This document shows positions 44,166-54,300 of a stretch of 64,000 bases of DNA, piece by piece. The first letter of the stretch is position 1. Every line of letters begins with the position of its first letter. The stretch is from Castor canadensis (Eukaryota > Chordata > Mammalia > Rodentia > Castoridae). A program made the translations under genes and the position numbers. A model generated the notes under the pieces. The model saw nothing but the letters and a program-made list of their open reading frames with translations, searched no databases and was not told where the DNA came from. Location: NCBI RefSeq assembly GCF_047511655.1, contig NC_133392.1, positions 92,001,042 to 92,065,041 of the forward strand, read 5' to 3'.

Positions 44166-46451
44166 GGAAATTACTCTTACCTGGAACAGAGAATTGTGTG
44201 GTCTCTGGGAAGTTGTTTACATCTGAGTACCTTAGCTATACCTTCCACTAATACTGCTCCTGTATGAGCAGGAATGCCTCTGGGGTCAGTTGTTTCAAGC
44301 TAGTGCCATCACCAACCACAATGTCTGCAGTTATCACGGGAGAGGCTCTTGGACTTCATTTGATGCTGTCTTACTGGGACACAGAAAACCAAGTAAAAGC
44401 TTGTCTCAGCGTTTCCCAGTGTTTCTTGGCATCTTCCTTGCTTCTATCCTCCTCCCAGCCTCTGTCTTCTCTCTTCCATCCAAAAAGACACACAGCAACC
44501 TCCCAAGTATCACTTCAGGGCTGGTGTCCAAAGTCTTCTCTTATCTGAAATTCACTGTGCACTTGCCACTTGGCAGAGCTTGCAAACAGCTCAGTGGGTG
44601 TTTTTATAGTCAGCATTAAAAAAAAAAAGCCTCACTACTAATAAAGTTTTCCTTATTGCTGTAACTGTTGGCATAGGCAAATGTCTGGGGAGATTGACTG
44701 CCTGAAAAGCTTCATTATGCTGCAAGAATATTTTTGATAGGATTTCAACAGCCCTGACTGACTGTCAACCTCTCTATGTGGCTTTTTAAAGTCACCCCAT
44801 CCCTCCTAAGTGGTCCTCAAACTCACGAAAAATGTTCAGGTCAGTTGTCGAGTACCTGAGTCTTTCCAAGTAATTAGCAGGTAGAATTATAGGTAGCAGG
44901 CAGTGTTTGCTTGTAATCTGTCAATAGGAGCTGTGGTGAGTAATTGTCATCTTGAGTGGCCTTGCAACTGCATCTAATTTAAAGTGTCAATAGAGAGTTT
45001 ATTTCTGTCTTTTGTTCCCACTGCCAAGTTGTGAGTTTTCTCTTTAGAAATCTAGGCTCAAAGTAAGACAGATATTTGGAACTTGTGAACTTGAAGATAA
45101 AAGTGTTCTTTAGCCACTCCCAAATATGTAAAAACACTTAAGGCCTCATTCCTCTACCTACATGATGTGCCTGTATAGTCAAGGCAGACATCCTGTATCT
45201 GATCTATCCAAGATAGAGACGAGTCATTTTAGGAAGCTGCTAAGTTACACTTGCCCACAGGCCTGGCAGTTGGGGCTCGTGGTGGGGAGGAGGGGACAAA
45301 GAAGAAGGTCTTTTGAAGCTCACTCACTCTTTTTTTTGGTACTGAGGATTTGAGTTTCTGATTGATACCTTTTCTCTCTTAATGCTTCAGCAAACTGTTT
45401 TCCAGTTCAAGATGGGTGTATTTGCCAACACTGGAAGCCTGTATTGCATACAGAACAGGCCTAGATTTGCAGAGCACTGACCCAGGAACACAATTTTCCA
45501 CTCGCAGAGTCTGAGACTAGAAGTTTTGTGACGGCTCCTGGGATCCTTGAGATCCTATGCATTACTTCCTTCTCATAAATACCTTCCCTTTTTAAAGTTC
45601 TCTTCATTGGGAAAATCATTCCTTGTTTTATATTTAAAGACAGAGTCCCATTTTCTTGCTTTCATTTTGTTCCCTGACTCCCATAGAGAACCAAGATTTT
45701 GGGTTCCAGAAGCCCATATGCTAACTCACAGATGGTTTTTAGGAATGATTTTTTTTTCTTGCCATTTGAAGCATTTAGGTAATGTGCTTTGTTTTCCAAT
45801 ACAGAATAAAAAACATTCTAAATAGACATCAGTGTCATATGGTGCCTAATGAATTCTTCAGGTAGTGCAATCAATGTAGTTTCATAATGATTGTGAGATT
45901 TTACTTGGACTGGCTTTCTTGAAGATTTCATTTCAAGTTGAATTCTAAAATGCTGTGGATGCAACAGATGGTAGCCACTATTAGTCTTGAATTTACATCT
46001 CATCAAGATAAATAGATTCTCTTCACAAGTAAAAGAAAAATTAAGGTGAAAAAAGAAAGTAATGTAGTTATAACCAATACATTCTGACAATATTTTAACT
46101 TTAATATTAATCAGCTTTTTGTTGGTGAGTAAACAGAAGAGCAGAGAAGAATGTGCTTTCAATATGGCGTTGCCATAGGTGTTCAATGTATATTTGGTGT
46201 TAGAAGGTCATCATACAAAAGAAGAATCAAACTGGAGAAAGGAAACTTAGTTCAATAACATTCAAATGATAAAAAGTTCTATCATCCATTTTATTAAACA
46301 GCCACAGCAAATATACAACTGATCTTTGAACTTGCTATAAAGAATGGAAATTGTGTTGTGTGTCTATCCATGATAGAACCAAGTTTCATTGCATAAGTTC
46401 CACTCAGATGGGAATTTTTGACAAATTCTGTGGTAACCTGATGGATGTGTT
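44166..46451. other. Long mostly unique stretch upstream of the L1
   Basis: No gene recognised. The open frames at 44264-44619 and 45818-46186 (up to 122 codons) have no family features. The block 44590-45060 lacks any repeat signature and is rich in AT-type factor-binding words, so it is a candidate conserved non-coding element, although I cannot test conservation. A 25-bp SINE-like scrap sits at about 45328-45352. Confidence 0.4.
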
Positions 46452-46467
46452 ATAATGTCTAATCCCT
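46452..46467. repeat. Target-site duplication, 5' copy (intact L1)
   Basis: The 16 bases ATAATGTCTAATCCCT are repeated exactly at 52163-52178, bracketing the L1. Confidence 0.95.
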
Positions 46468-46597
46468 CCCCTTTTCTTTAACTTCTTGCTTTCCATCTCA
46501 GCTCACTCTTCCATTCTCAATATTACCATTGTTATTATTACAAGCTAGAAAATACTTAATTACACACAGTACAGGGACAGTAACAACACCAAGGACA
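46468..46597 (+). promoter_or_regulatory. Short L1 leader (residual 5' UTR)
   Basis: About 130 bases between the TSD and the ORF1 start. They begin C/T-rich ('ccccttttctttaacttc') and show no obvious YY1 or Sp1-type promoter sites. The ORF1 frame stays open back to a TTG at 46529, but no ATG precedes 46598. I infer this to be the 3' remnant of the L1 5' UTR. Confidence 0.5.
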
Positions 46598-47800
46598 ATG
46601 ACAGGAAGACAGAAAAAACAAGGAAACCAGTTTCCCCACAGCAAAAAATTAGTACAGGAACCAGAGGGGAATGAAGAGAACAGAAACTCAGAGCCAGACT
46701 CCAACAAAATGAAGATGAACTATGCCAAAGGACCCAATGAAGCCTACAAGAATAATTTAAAAGAAGACATACTACAAGTACTCAATGAGAATTTTATAGA
46801 GATGATACTGGATAGGGTCAACCAAAATGTACAGGAGACACTCAAGAAATTCCAAGACAATAAAAATAGAGAATTTGAAAAAGCAAAAGAAGAAATAAAG
46901 GAAACCATAGAAGCACTGTATAAACACCAAAGTGAAAGAGAGAACACAATGAATAAATGGATAAATGAACTCAGGACAAAAATAGACAACAATAAAGAAG
47001 AAAACAGCCAGGATATGGAAAACCTCAGAAAAAAGAACGAAACAGAACTGCAAAACAAAACGGAAGGCCAATCCAGCAGAATAGAACAAACAGAAGACAG
47101 AATCTCAGAACTTGAAGATGAAATGGTAATTAAAGGAAAAACTGAAGAACTACTAATTAAACAACTCAAGACCTGTGAAAAGAAAATGCAAGAACTCACC
47201 GACTCCATCAAAAGACCAAACTTGAGAATCATGGGCATCGAAGAAGGAGAAGAGGTGCAAGCGAAGGGAATGCGTAATATATTCAACAAAATAATAATGG
47301 AAAATTTCCCAAATCTAGAGAAAGATATTCCCATACAAATGCAAGAGGCCTCCAGGACACCAAACAGACCAGATCAAAATAGAACTACTCCACGACATAT
47401 CATCATTAAAACAACAAGTTCAGAAACTAAGGAAAGAATATTGAAGGCTGCAAGAGAGAAAAAACAAGTAACATACAAAGGTAAACCCATCAAAATCACA
47501 GCAGACTTCTCAACAGAAACATTAAAAGCAAGAAGAGCGTGGGGTGAGATCTTCCGGGCACTGAATGAAAATAACTTCAACTGCAGGATACTCTACCCAG
47601 CAAAGCTATCATTCAAAATAGATGGAGCAATAAAAGTCTTCCATGATAAGCAGAAACTAAAACAATATGTGACCACAAAGCCACCATTACAAAAGATTCC
47701 GCAAGGGATCCTGCACACAGAAAGTGACACCCAACTTAACCATGAAAAGGCAGGCAGCACCAAACCACAGGATAAGAAAAAGCAAGACAGTAGAGAGTAA
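46598..47800 (+). CDS. LINE-1 ORF1 protein (RNA-binding nucleic-acid chaperone)
   Basis: Encodes 400 residues from the first ATG, which has A at -3; the frame also stays open upstream to a TTG, but an ATG start with a basic N-terminus (MTGRQKKQ) is the usual L1 pattern. Residues about 40-200 are Lys/Glu-rich with heptad-like spacing, fitting the trimerising coiled coil. The RRM begins about residue 206 (RPNLRIMGIEEGEE) and contains 'ENFPNLEKD'. The C-terminal domain starts about 264 (TPRHIIIK) and includes 'YPAKLSFKIDG'. In L1 biology ORF1p trimers coat L1 RNA in cytoplasmic particles and aid retrotransposition. At 400 residues it is longer than human ORF1p (338), the difference lying mainly in the N-terminal/coiled-coil part. 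No internal stop or frameshift. The stop lies 50 bases before the ORF2 ATG, as expected for the bicistronic L1 mRNA. Confidence 0.95.
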   Translation: MTGRQKKQGNQFPHSKKLVQEPEGNEENRNSEPDSNKMKMNYAKGPNEAYKNNLKEDILQVLNENFIEMILDRVNQNVQETLKKFQDNKNREFEKAKEEIKETIEALYKHQSERENTMNKWINELRTKIDNNKEENSQDMENLRKKNETELQNKTEGQSSRIEQTEDRISELEDEMVIKGKTEELLIKQLKTCEKKMQELTDSIKRPNLRIMGIEEGEEVQAKGMRNIFNKIIMENFPNLEKDIPIQMQEASRTPNRPDQNRTTPRHIIIKTTSSETKERILKAAREKKQVTYKGKPIKITADFSTETLKARRAWGEIFRALNENNFNCRILYPAKLSFKIDGAIKVFHDKQKLKQYVTTKPPLQKIPQGILHTESDTQLNHEKAGSTKPQDKKKQDSRE

Positions 47801-47850
47801 CATCAAGTTAGGTACACACAATCAAACCTTCAAACAACTAAGATAACTAA

Positions 47851-50800
47851 ATGGCAGGAATCACCACATACCTATCAGTACTAACACTTAATGTTAATGG
47901 ACTTAATTCACCCATCAAAAGACACCGTTTGACAAAATGGATTAAAAAAGAAGATCCAACAATTTGTTGCTTACAGGAGACTCATCTCACCGACAGAAAT
48001 AAGCATATGCTTAGGATGAAAGGCTGGAAGAAGATTTACCAAGCCAATGGCCCCCGAAAACAAGCAGGAGTAGCAATACTTATCTCTGACAAAGTAGACT
48101 TCAAACCTACATTGATCAAACGAGATAAAGAAGGACATTCCATACTAATAAAAGGGGAAATAGACCAAAAGGAAATAATAATCATCAATCTGTACGCACC
48201 CAATGTCAACGCACCCAATTTCATCAAACATACCCTGAAAGACCTAAAAGCATATATAAACGCCAACACAGTGGTTGTGGGAGACTTTAACACTCCATTA
48301 TCATCAATAGATAGGTCATCCAAACAAAAACTCAATAAAGAAATCCAAGATCTAAAATATGCAATAGATCAAGTGGACCTAGTAGATGTCTACAGAACAT
48401 TTCATCCAACCTCTACACAATATACATTCTTCTCAGCAGCCCATGGAACCTTCTCCAAAATAGATCATATCCTAGGGCACAAAGCAAGCCTCAGCAAATA
48501 TAAGAAAATAGAAATAATACCATGCATACTATCTGACCACAATGCAGTAAAAGTAGAACTCAACAACAAAAGTAAAGACAAAAAACATGCAAACAGCTGG
48601 AAACTAAATAACTCATTACTTAATGAAGAATGGATCATCGATGCAATAAAAGAGGAAATTAAAAAGTTCCTAGAAGTCAATGAAAATGAAAACACAACCT
48701 ACCAGAACCTATGGGACACAGCTAAGGCAGTCTTGAGAGGAAAGTTTATAGCCATGAGTGCATATATTAAAAAGATTGAAAGATCCCAAATCAATGACCT
48801 AATGATACATCTCAAACTCCTAGAAAAACAAGAACAAGCAAATCCCAAAACAAATAGAAGGAGAGAAATAATAAAAATAAGAGCTGAAATCAACGAAATA
48901 GAAACCAAAAAAACCATACAAAGAATTAATGAAACAAAAAGTTGGTTCTTTGAAAAAATAAACAAGATCGATAGACCCCTGGCAAACCTGACTAAAATGA
49001 GGAGAGAAAAAACCCAAATTAGTAGAATTAGGAATGCAAAAGGGGAGATAACAACAAACACCATGGAAGTCCAGGAAATCATCAGAGACTACTTTGAGAA
49101 CCTATATTCAAATAAATTTGAAAATCTAAAAGAAATGGACAGATTTCTAGATACATATGATCATCCAAAACTGAACCAAGAGGAAATTAATCACCTGAAT
49201 AGACCTATAACACAAAATGAAATTGAAGCAGCAATCAAGAGTCTCCCCAAAAAGAAAAGTCCAGGACCTGATGGATTCTCTGCTGAATTCTATCAGACCT
49301 TTAAAGAAGAACTGATACCAACCCTCCTTAAACTGTTCCATGAAATAGAAAGGGAAGGAAAACTGCCAAACACATTTTATGAAGCCACTATTACACTTAT
49401 CCCAAAACCAGGCAAAGACACCTCCAAAAAGGAGAACTATAGGCCAATCTCCTTAATGAACATTGATGCAAAAATCCTCAACAAAATAATGGCAAATCGA
49501 ATTCAGCAACACATCAAAAAGATTATTCACCACGACCAGGTAGGCTTCATCCCAGGGATGCAGGGGTGGTTCAACATACGAAAATCAATAAACGTAATAA
49601 ACCACATTAACAGAAGCAAAGACAAAAACCACTTGATCATCTCAATAGATGCAGAAAAAGCCTTTGATAAGATCCAACATCATTTCATGATAAAAGCTCT
49701 AAGAAAACTAGGAATAGAAGGAAAGTTCCTCAACATTATAAAAGCTATATATGACAAACCTACAGCCAGCATTATACTTAACGGAGAAAAATTAAAACCA
49801 TTCCCTCTAAAATCAGGAACCAGACAAGGATGCCCACTATCTCCACTCCTATTCAACATAGTACTGGAATTCCTAGCCAGAGCAATTAGGCAAGAAGAAG
49901 GAATAAAAGGAATACAAATAGGTAAAGAAACTGTCAAAATATCCCTATTTGCAGATGACATGATCCTATACCTTAAAGACCCAAAAAACTCTACTCAGAA
50001 GCTTCTAGACATCATCAATAGCTATAGCAAGGTAGCAGGATATAAAATCAACATAGAAAAATCATTAGCATTTCTATACACTAACAATGAGCAAACGGAA
50101 AAAGAATGTATGAAAACAATTCCATTTACAATAGCCTCAAAAAAAATCAAATACCTAGGTGTAAACCTAACAAAAGATGTGAAAGACCTCTACAAGGAAA
50201 ACTATACACTTCTGAAGAAAGAGATTGAGGAAGACTATAGAAAGTGGAGAGATCTCCCATGCTCATGGATTGGTAGAATCAACATAATAAAAATGTCTAT
50301 ACTCCCAAAAGTAATCTACATGTTTAATGCAATTCCCATCAAAATTCCAATGACATTCATCAAAGAGATTGAAAAATCTACTGTTAAATTTATATGGAAA
50401 CACAAGAGGCCACGAATAGCCAAGGCAATACTCAGTCAAAAGAACAATGCAGGAGGTATCACAATACCTGACTTCAAACTATATTACAAAGCAATAATAA
50501 TAAAAACAGCATGGTACTGGCACAAAAACAGACATGAAGACCAGTGGAACAGAATAGAGGATCCAGATATAAAGCCACACAACTATAAGCAACTTATCTT
50601 TGACAAAGGAGCTAAAAATATACGATGGAGAAATAGCAGCCTCTTCAACAAAAACTGCTGGGAAAACTGGTTAGCAGTCTGCAAAAAACTGAAACTAGAT
50701 CCATGTATATCACCCTATACCAAGATTAACTCAAAATGGATCAAGGATCTTAATATTAGACCCCAAACTCTAAAGTTGATACAGGAAAGAGTAGGAAATA

Positions 50801-51669
50801 CTCTGGAGTTAGTAGGTATAGGTAAGAACTTTCTCAATGAAACCCCAGCAGCACAGCAACTAAGAGATAGCATAGATAAATGGGACCTCATAAAACTAAA
50901 AAGCTTCTGTTCATCAAAAGAAATGGTCTCTAAACTGAAGAGAACACCCACAGAGTGGGAGAAAATATTTGCCAACTATACATCAGACAAAGGACTGATA
51001 ACCAGAATATACAGGGAACTTAAAAAACTAAATTCTCCCAAAACTAATGAACCAATAAAGAAATGGGCAGGTGAACTAAACAGAACTTTCTCAAAAGAAG
51101 AAATTCAAATGGCCAGAAAACACATGAAAAAATGCTCACCATCTCTAGCAATAAAGGAAATGCAAATTAAAACCACACTAAGATTCCACCTCACCCCTGT
51201 TAGAATAGCCATCATCAGCAACACCACCAACAACAGGTGTTGGCGAGGATGCGGGGAAAAAGGAACCCTCTTACACTGTTGGTGGGAATGTAGACTAGTA
51301 CAACCACTCTGGAAAAAAATTTGGAGGCTACTTAAAAAGCTGGACATCGATCTACCATTTGATCCAGCAATACCACTCTTGGGGATATACCCAAAAGACT
51401 GTTACTCCAGAGGCACCTGCACATCCATGTTTATTGCGGCACTATTCACAATAGCCAAGTTATGGAAACAGCCAAGATGCCCCAGCACTGACGAATGGAT
51501 TAAGAAAATGTGGTATCTATACACAATGGAATTTTATGCAGCCATGAAGAAGAACGAAATGTTATCATTCGCTGGTAAATGGATGGAATTGGAGAACATC
51601 ATTCTGAGTGAGGTTAGCCTGGCTCAAAAGACCAAAAATCGTATGTTCTCCCTCATATGTGGACATTAG
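47851..51669 (+). CDS. LINE-1 ORF2 protein (endonuclease / reverse transcriptase)
   Basis: Encodes 1,272 residues, close to human ORF2p (1,275). The N-terminal apurinic-type endonuclease holds N14, E43 (QETHL), D145 and N147 (GDFN), and D229-H230 (SDH), all at the human positions. The reverse transcriptase spans about 500-770, with 'SIDAEKAFD', '[14 protein letters not shown]' and F700-A-D702-D703, the metal-binding aspartates. The C-terminal Cys motif is C1130-x3-C1134-x7-H1142-x4-C1147. Together they nick T-rich DNA and copy L1 RNA from the nick (target-primed reverse transcription), also mobilising SINEs. The chosen start gives the standard N-terminus just before '[11 protein letters not shown]'. 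It is translated from the same mRNA as ORF1 across a 50-base spacer. No stop or frameshift; missense defects outside the motifs cannot be excluded by eye. Confidence 0.97.
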   Translation: MAGITTYLSVLTLNVNGLNSPIKRHRLTKWIKKEDPTICCLQETHLTDRNKHMLRMKGWKKIYQANGPRKQAGVAILISDKVDFKPTLIKRDKEGHSILIKGEIDQKEIIIINLYAPNVNAPNFIKHTLKDLKAYINANTVVVGDFNTPLSSIDRSSKQKLNKEIQDLKYAIDQVDLVDVYRTFHPTSTQYTFFSAAHGTFSKIDHILGHKASLSKYKKIEIIPCILSDHNAVKVELNNKSKDKKHANSWKLNNSLLNEEWIIDAIKEEIKKFLEVNENENTTYQNLWDTAKAVLRGKFIAMSAYIKKIERSQINDLMIHLKLLEKQEQANPKTNRRREIIKIRAEINEIETKKTIQRINETKSWFFEKINKIDRPLANLTKMRREKTQISRIRNAKGEITTNTMEVQEIIRDYFENLYSNKFENLKEMDRFLDTYDHPKLNQEEINHLNRPITQNEIEAAIKSLPKKKSPGPDGFSAEFYQTFKEELIPTLLKLFHEIEREGKLPNTFYEATITLIPKPGKDTSKKENYRPISLMNIDAKILNKIMANRIQQHIKKIIHHDQVGFIPGMQGWFNIRKSINVINHINRSKDKNHLIISIDAEKAFDKIQHHFMIKALRKLGIEGKFLNIIKAIYDKPTASIILNGEKLKPFPLKSGTRQGCPLSPLLFNIVLEFLARAIRQEEGIKGIQIGKETVKISLFADDMILYLKDPKNSTQKLLDIINSYSKVAGYKINIEKSLAFLYTNNEQTEKECMKTIPFTIASKKIKYLGVNLTKDVKDLYKENYTLLKKEIEEDYRKWRDLPCSWIGRINIIKMSILPKVIYMFNAIPIKIPMTFIKEIEKSTVKFIWKHKRPRIAKAILSQKNNAGGITIPDFKLYYKAIIIKTAWYWHKNRHEDQWNRIEDPDIKPHNYKQLIFDKGAKNIRWRNSSLFNKNCWENWLAVCKKLKLDPCISPYTKINSKWIKDLNIRPQTLKLIQERVGNTLELVGIGKNFLNETPAAQQLRDSIDKWDLIKLKSFCSSKEMVSKLKRTPTEWEKIFANYTSDKGLITRIYRELKKLNSPKTNEPIKKWAGELNRTFSKEEIQMARKHMKKCSPSLAIKEMQIKTTLRFHLTPVRIAIISNTTNNRCWRGCGEKGTLLHCWWECRLVQPLWKKIWRLLKKLDIDLPFDPAIPLLGIYPKDCYSRGTCTSMFIAALFTIAKLWKQPRCPSTDEWIKKMWYLYTMEFYAAMKKNEMLSFAGKWMELENIILSEVSLAQKTKNRMFSLICGH

Positions 51670-52047
51670 ATCAAGGGCAAACACAACAAGGGGATTGGAC
51701 TATGAGCACATGATAAAAGCGAGAGCACACAAGGGAGGGGTGAGGATAGGTAAGACACCTAAAAAACTAGCTAGCATTTGTTGCCCTTAATGCAGAGAAA
51801 CTAAAGCAGATACCTTAAAGCAACTGAGGCCAATAGGAAAAGGGGACCAGGAACTAGAGAAAAGGTTAGATTAAAAAGAATTAACCTAGAAGGTAACACC
51901 CACGCACAGGAAATCAATGTGAGTCAATGCCCTGTATAGCTATCCTTATCTCAACCAGCAAAACCCCTTGTTCCTTCCTATTATTGCTTATACTCTCTCT
52001 ACAACAAAATTAGAGATAAGGGCAAAATAGTTTCTGCTGGGTATTGA

Positions 52048-52106
52048 GGGGGGGAGCGGGAGGGGGTGGAGTGGGTGGTAAGGGAGGGGGTGGGGGCAGG
52101 GGGGAG
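52048..52106 (+). promoter_or_regulatory. G-rich tract in L1 3' UTR (G-quadruplex candidate)
   Basis: At least six runs of three or more G separated by short loops ('gagggggggga', 'gggagggggtgg', 'gggagggggtgggggcagggggg'). A G-rich polypurine tract in the 3' UTR is a known conserved trait of mammalian L1s and can fold as a G-quadruplex. The small L1 at 529-909 carries the same tract. Confidence 0.8.
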
Positions 52107-52138
52107 AAATAAACCAAGCCTTGTATGCACATATGAAT

Positions 52139-52144
52139 AATAAA
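52139..52144 (+). terminator. L1 polyadenylation signal (AATAAA)
   Basis: AATAAA just upstream of the A-rich tail; another AATAAA is at 52108-52113. The position is right for the L1's own cleavage/polyadenylation signal. Confidence 0.65.
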
Positions 52145-52162
52145 AGAAAAATGAAAAAAAAA

Positions 52163-52178
52163 ATAATGTCTAATCCCT
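52163..52178. repeat. Target-site duplication, 3' copy (intact L1)
   Basis: Exact 16-bp repeat of 46452-46467. Confidence 0.95.
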
Positions 52179-53766
52179 TTAAATCCCAAATCTCTTAGAA
52201 AGTGGATGTTTTAATAGTGCTGACTGGAAAACTCGCTGTTCTTGTATTGAACTTTTTCCTTCCGTGTCTGTACTGCCCTCCAAAGAAGTTAATCCAGGCA
52301 TTGAAACAGTAAAGGGGAAGCAGAAGCTTGATGGCATTTCCCTGCAGCTGAAACAATAAAATGGAAAGAGGTGACCCTCTAAATGAGCTTGCTGTTCCCC
52401 ATGTACACCCCCAAAAGGTCTACCACCTTCGTAAGAAGACTGCTTCAGATGCCACACTGTGGCAACATGTCTGCCTCTCTGAATTAAAGAAATGTGTTCT
52501 GTACTGGTGTCTGAGAGGGCCAAGAGAATAAAAGTGAGGATATTCTCATAATGAAGGAAATAGGAGTCACCCCTCCCCAGCCTGCTTAGTGCTTTGGAGC
52601 TCTGGCCAGCATTTGTGAATTGCACAAACCCACGCTCTGTGTGTGGCATGGCGCCAGGCTCGGTGGAGGCCAGGAGGTGCTTTCATGGAGTGCAGTGACA
52701 CCCTCAGAATTGCACACAGTTGTGAGGTCTGCTTCTCAGACATTTGGACAACTGCCATAAGGAAGGGAGGGAGGAAATTGGGCCAGTTTGCATTCTGTTA
52801 CAGACCAGCCTTTTGGATGACAGAATTCTTTCCAATCAAAATGCCATAGATTACTCCCTGCTGTGAGCTAATAGGGTGCTAATTAGCATATTTCATTTAT
52901 TTACTTAACTGGGATAGAAACCATTGGGCACGTGGCCCACTTAGAATGGTTTCCTGGGGAAGCCATGAACTGCTGTAAGCACTACCTCCATGTGCATTAA
53001 GGCAACCAGTTCACAGGATCGCAATACCCCGCCACCAACTTCTCTTCTCTCCTTCACACCTCCCTCTTCTCCAGACACACACCGAGCCCAGAAGAGGGAT
53101 GGAGGCTAATGTGCTCTCACTTCAAAAGAATCTGAAATGAGAAATGAAATTGCACAGCCATTTCCTATACTCATCTCCATAGATGCCTTTTGGCAACCAT
53201 ATGGATCTCTCCTGCGCTCTTCACCTACCGTGCAGACTCTAGGGCCTCAGTGGAGGCAGACTCTCTGAGTTCTTCAGAGCTCATCCTCTTTTTCAGAGTG
53301 ACAGCCAAACTTACAGGGCAGTGAAGAGAATTGTTGGATCCCAAGGCTGTGTCTGGACTATAACTTGGTGAATCTTAAAACACCTGTTTGCTGCAGTTTC
53401 CTCTTTAACTTGGGGGAGAATTCACCGTATTATTTCCACACTGCACTTAAGTACTTTTAGGTTCTTTGGAGTTCCTTGCCTGTTCATCTCCCTAATGGAG
53501 TACTTTCAGTTTGTTCAGGGACAAATCATTCACAAAGTGCAATTAATACTAAAGCAGGCAGAACCCACTAAACAAAGAGGAGTAGGTTCTGGTCTCCAGC
53601 TGCTTCCTGTGGGGTGGAGTCCCATGTGCTAAGCAGAAATACCAAAAGGGTTGAAAAACAGGCAGGTGGTACTCTGCAAAGAACTCTGTCTGAGTAGGCA
53701 AGAAGAGCTCAAAAACAAAACAAAAAACAAAAGCAACCTCACATAGTAAGAGTACTCCTTAGTGCT
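52179..53766. other. Unique-looking stretch
   Basis: No named repeat or exon. The 156-codon minus frame at 52179-52649 and its overlapping neighbours have no domain. The part 52855-52960 ('ctgtgagctaatagggtgctaattagcata') contains homeodomain-type words (TAATTAG) and no repeat signature; conservation is untested. Confidence 0.4.
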
Positions 53767-53808
53767 GCCCGGCTAGCTCAGTTGGTAAAACATGAGACTC
53801 TTCAGGGT
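53767..53808 (+). pseudogene. tRNA-Lys-like relic, 5' half
   Basis: About 36 bases (GCCCGGCTAGCTCAG, TTGGTAAAACATGAG, ACTCTT) match the 5' half of a mammalian tRNA-Lys (CTT anticodon) with three changes. The following 'aatct' is missing, 'cagggt' remains, and the T-arm and acceptor 3' strand are not recognisable. It cannot fold as a tRNA, so this is a truncated tRNA pseudogene or a tRNA-derived fragment, not a working gene. Confidence 0.6.
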
Positions 53809-54300
53809 ATTCCTACAATTGAGAACTCAGTTAATGGTGCCATGATTCCTCCTAATTGTTCAGGCCTTAGAGACATCCTAAATATTTCCTCTCATCCAGT
53901 CACTCACTGAGTCCTGCTGCTTCTCAGCCAGGTACTCTCCTCTGCTTTCCTCTTGTCACAGCCTAGTTCAGGTTAAGTCACCTGCCATCCAGACCCTTGC
54001 CACTCAACCATCTTCACTCTGGACCATCAGGACAAATCAGAACTGCATTTCAATAAGCCCCCAGGTGATTTATTGCACATTACCTTGGAGGGACTCTAAG
54101 CTAGGCCACCCTAGCATGTCACCTCACGTTTCTCCATCTATTTCCTCTCTACCAACATTCTCCACGTACCTTTCTTCTGATCCGAGGACACCACTCTTCT
54201 GCTGGAAAGTGTTCTATAGGGCTCTATCATCTCAGAAAGAGGGTGTAGCAGAGAGAATATTTTTAGTCTACAATATCAGGTAGCCCCAACATCTAACTTT
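53809..54300 (+). other. Possible very old L2-like sequence
   Basis: Pyrimidine-rich sequence such as 'cctctcatccagtcactcactgagtcctgc' and 'cttgccactcaaccatcttcac' resembles internal 3' L2-class sequence, but not enough for a firm call. The 72-codon frame at 54065-54283 is inside it. Confidence 0.35.

Larger units (their letters stand above)
46468..52162 (+). mobile_element. Young LINE-1 with both ORFs intact
   Basis: A single insertion of 5,695 bp bounded by a perfect 16-bp TSD. In order it has about 130 bp of leader, ORF1 (46598-47800), a 50-bp spacer, ORF2 (47851-51669), a 3' UTR of about 480 bp with a G-rich tract, and a short A-rich tail. No frameshift or stop breaks either ORF, and the ORF2 catalytic residues are present. 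The leader is far shorter than the several hundred bases usual for mammalian L1 5' UTRs, so the element is probably 5'-truncated within the UTR and may lack its promoter. It remains coding-competent if transcribed from outside. The small L1 at 529-909 is a near-twin of its 3' end. Confidence 0.96.
51670..52162 (+). other. L1 3' UTR with A-rich tail
   Basis: Non-coding 3' UTR, starting after the ORF2 stop with 'tcaagggcaaacacaac'. It contains 'ccttaatgcagagaaactaaagcag', 'cctgtatagctatccttatctcaacc', the G-rich tract and the terminal 'cttgtatgcacatatgaataataaaag', followed by a short A-rich tail ending at the TSD. Its last ~380 bp are nearly identical to 529-909 (opposite strand). Confidence 0.92.

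Noticed and set aside
46529..46597. Upstream extension of L1 ORF1
   Set aside because: The frame stays open but starts with TTG; the first ATG, with a good context and the usual basic N-terminus, is at 46598.
46744..51347. Many minus-strand frames up to 196 codons opposite the L1 ORFs
   Set aside because: Shadow frames of the A-rich L1 coding strand; they encode Phe/Ser/Leu-rich peptides without domains.
52179..52649. 156-codon minus-strand frame
   Set aside because: No domain or family resemblance, and overlapping frames in other phases are equally open; chance is more likely than an exon.
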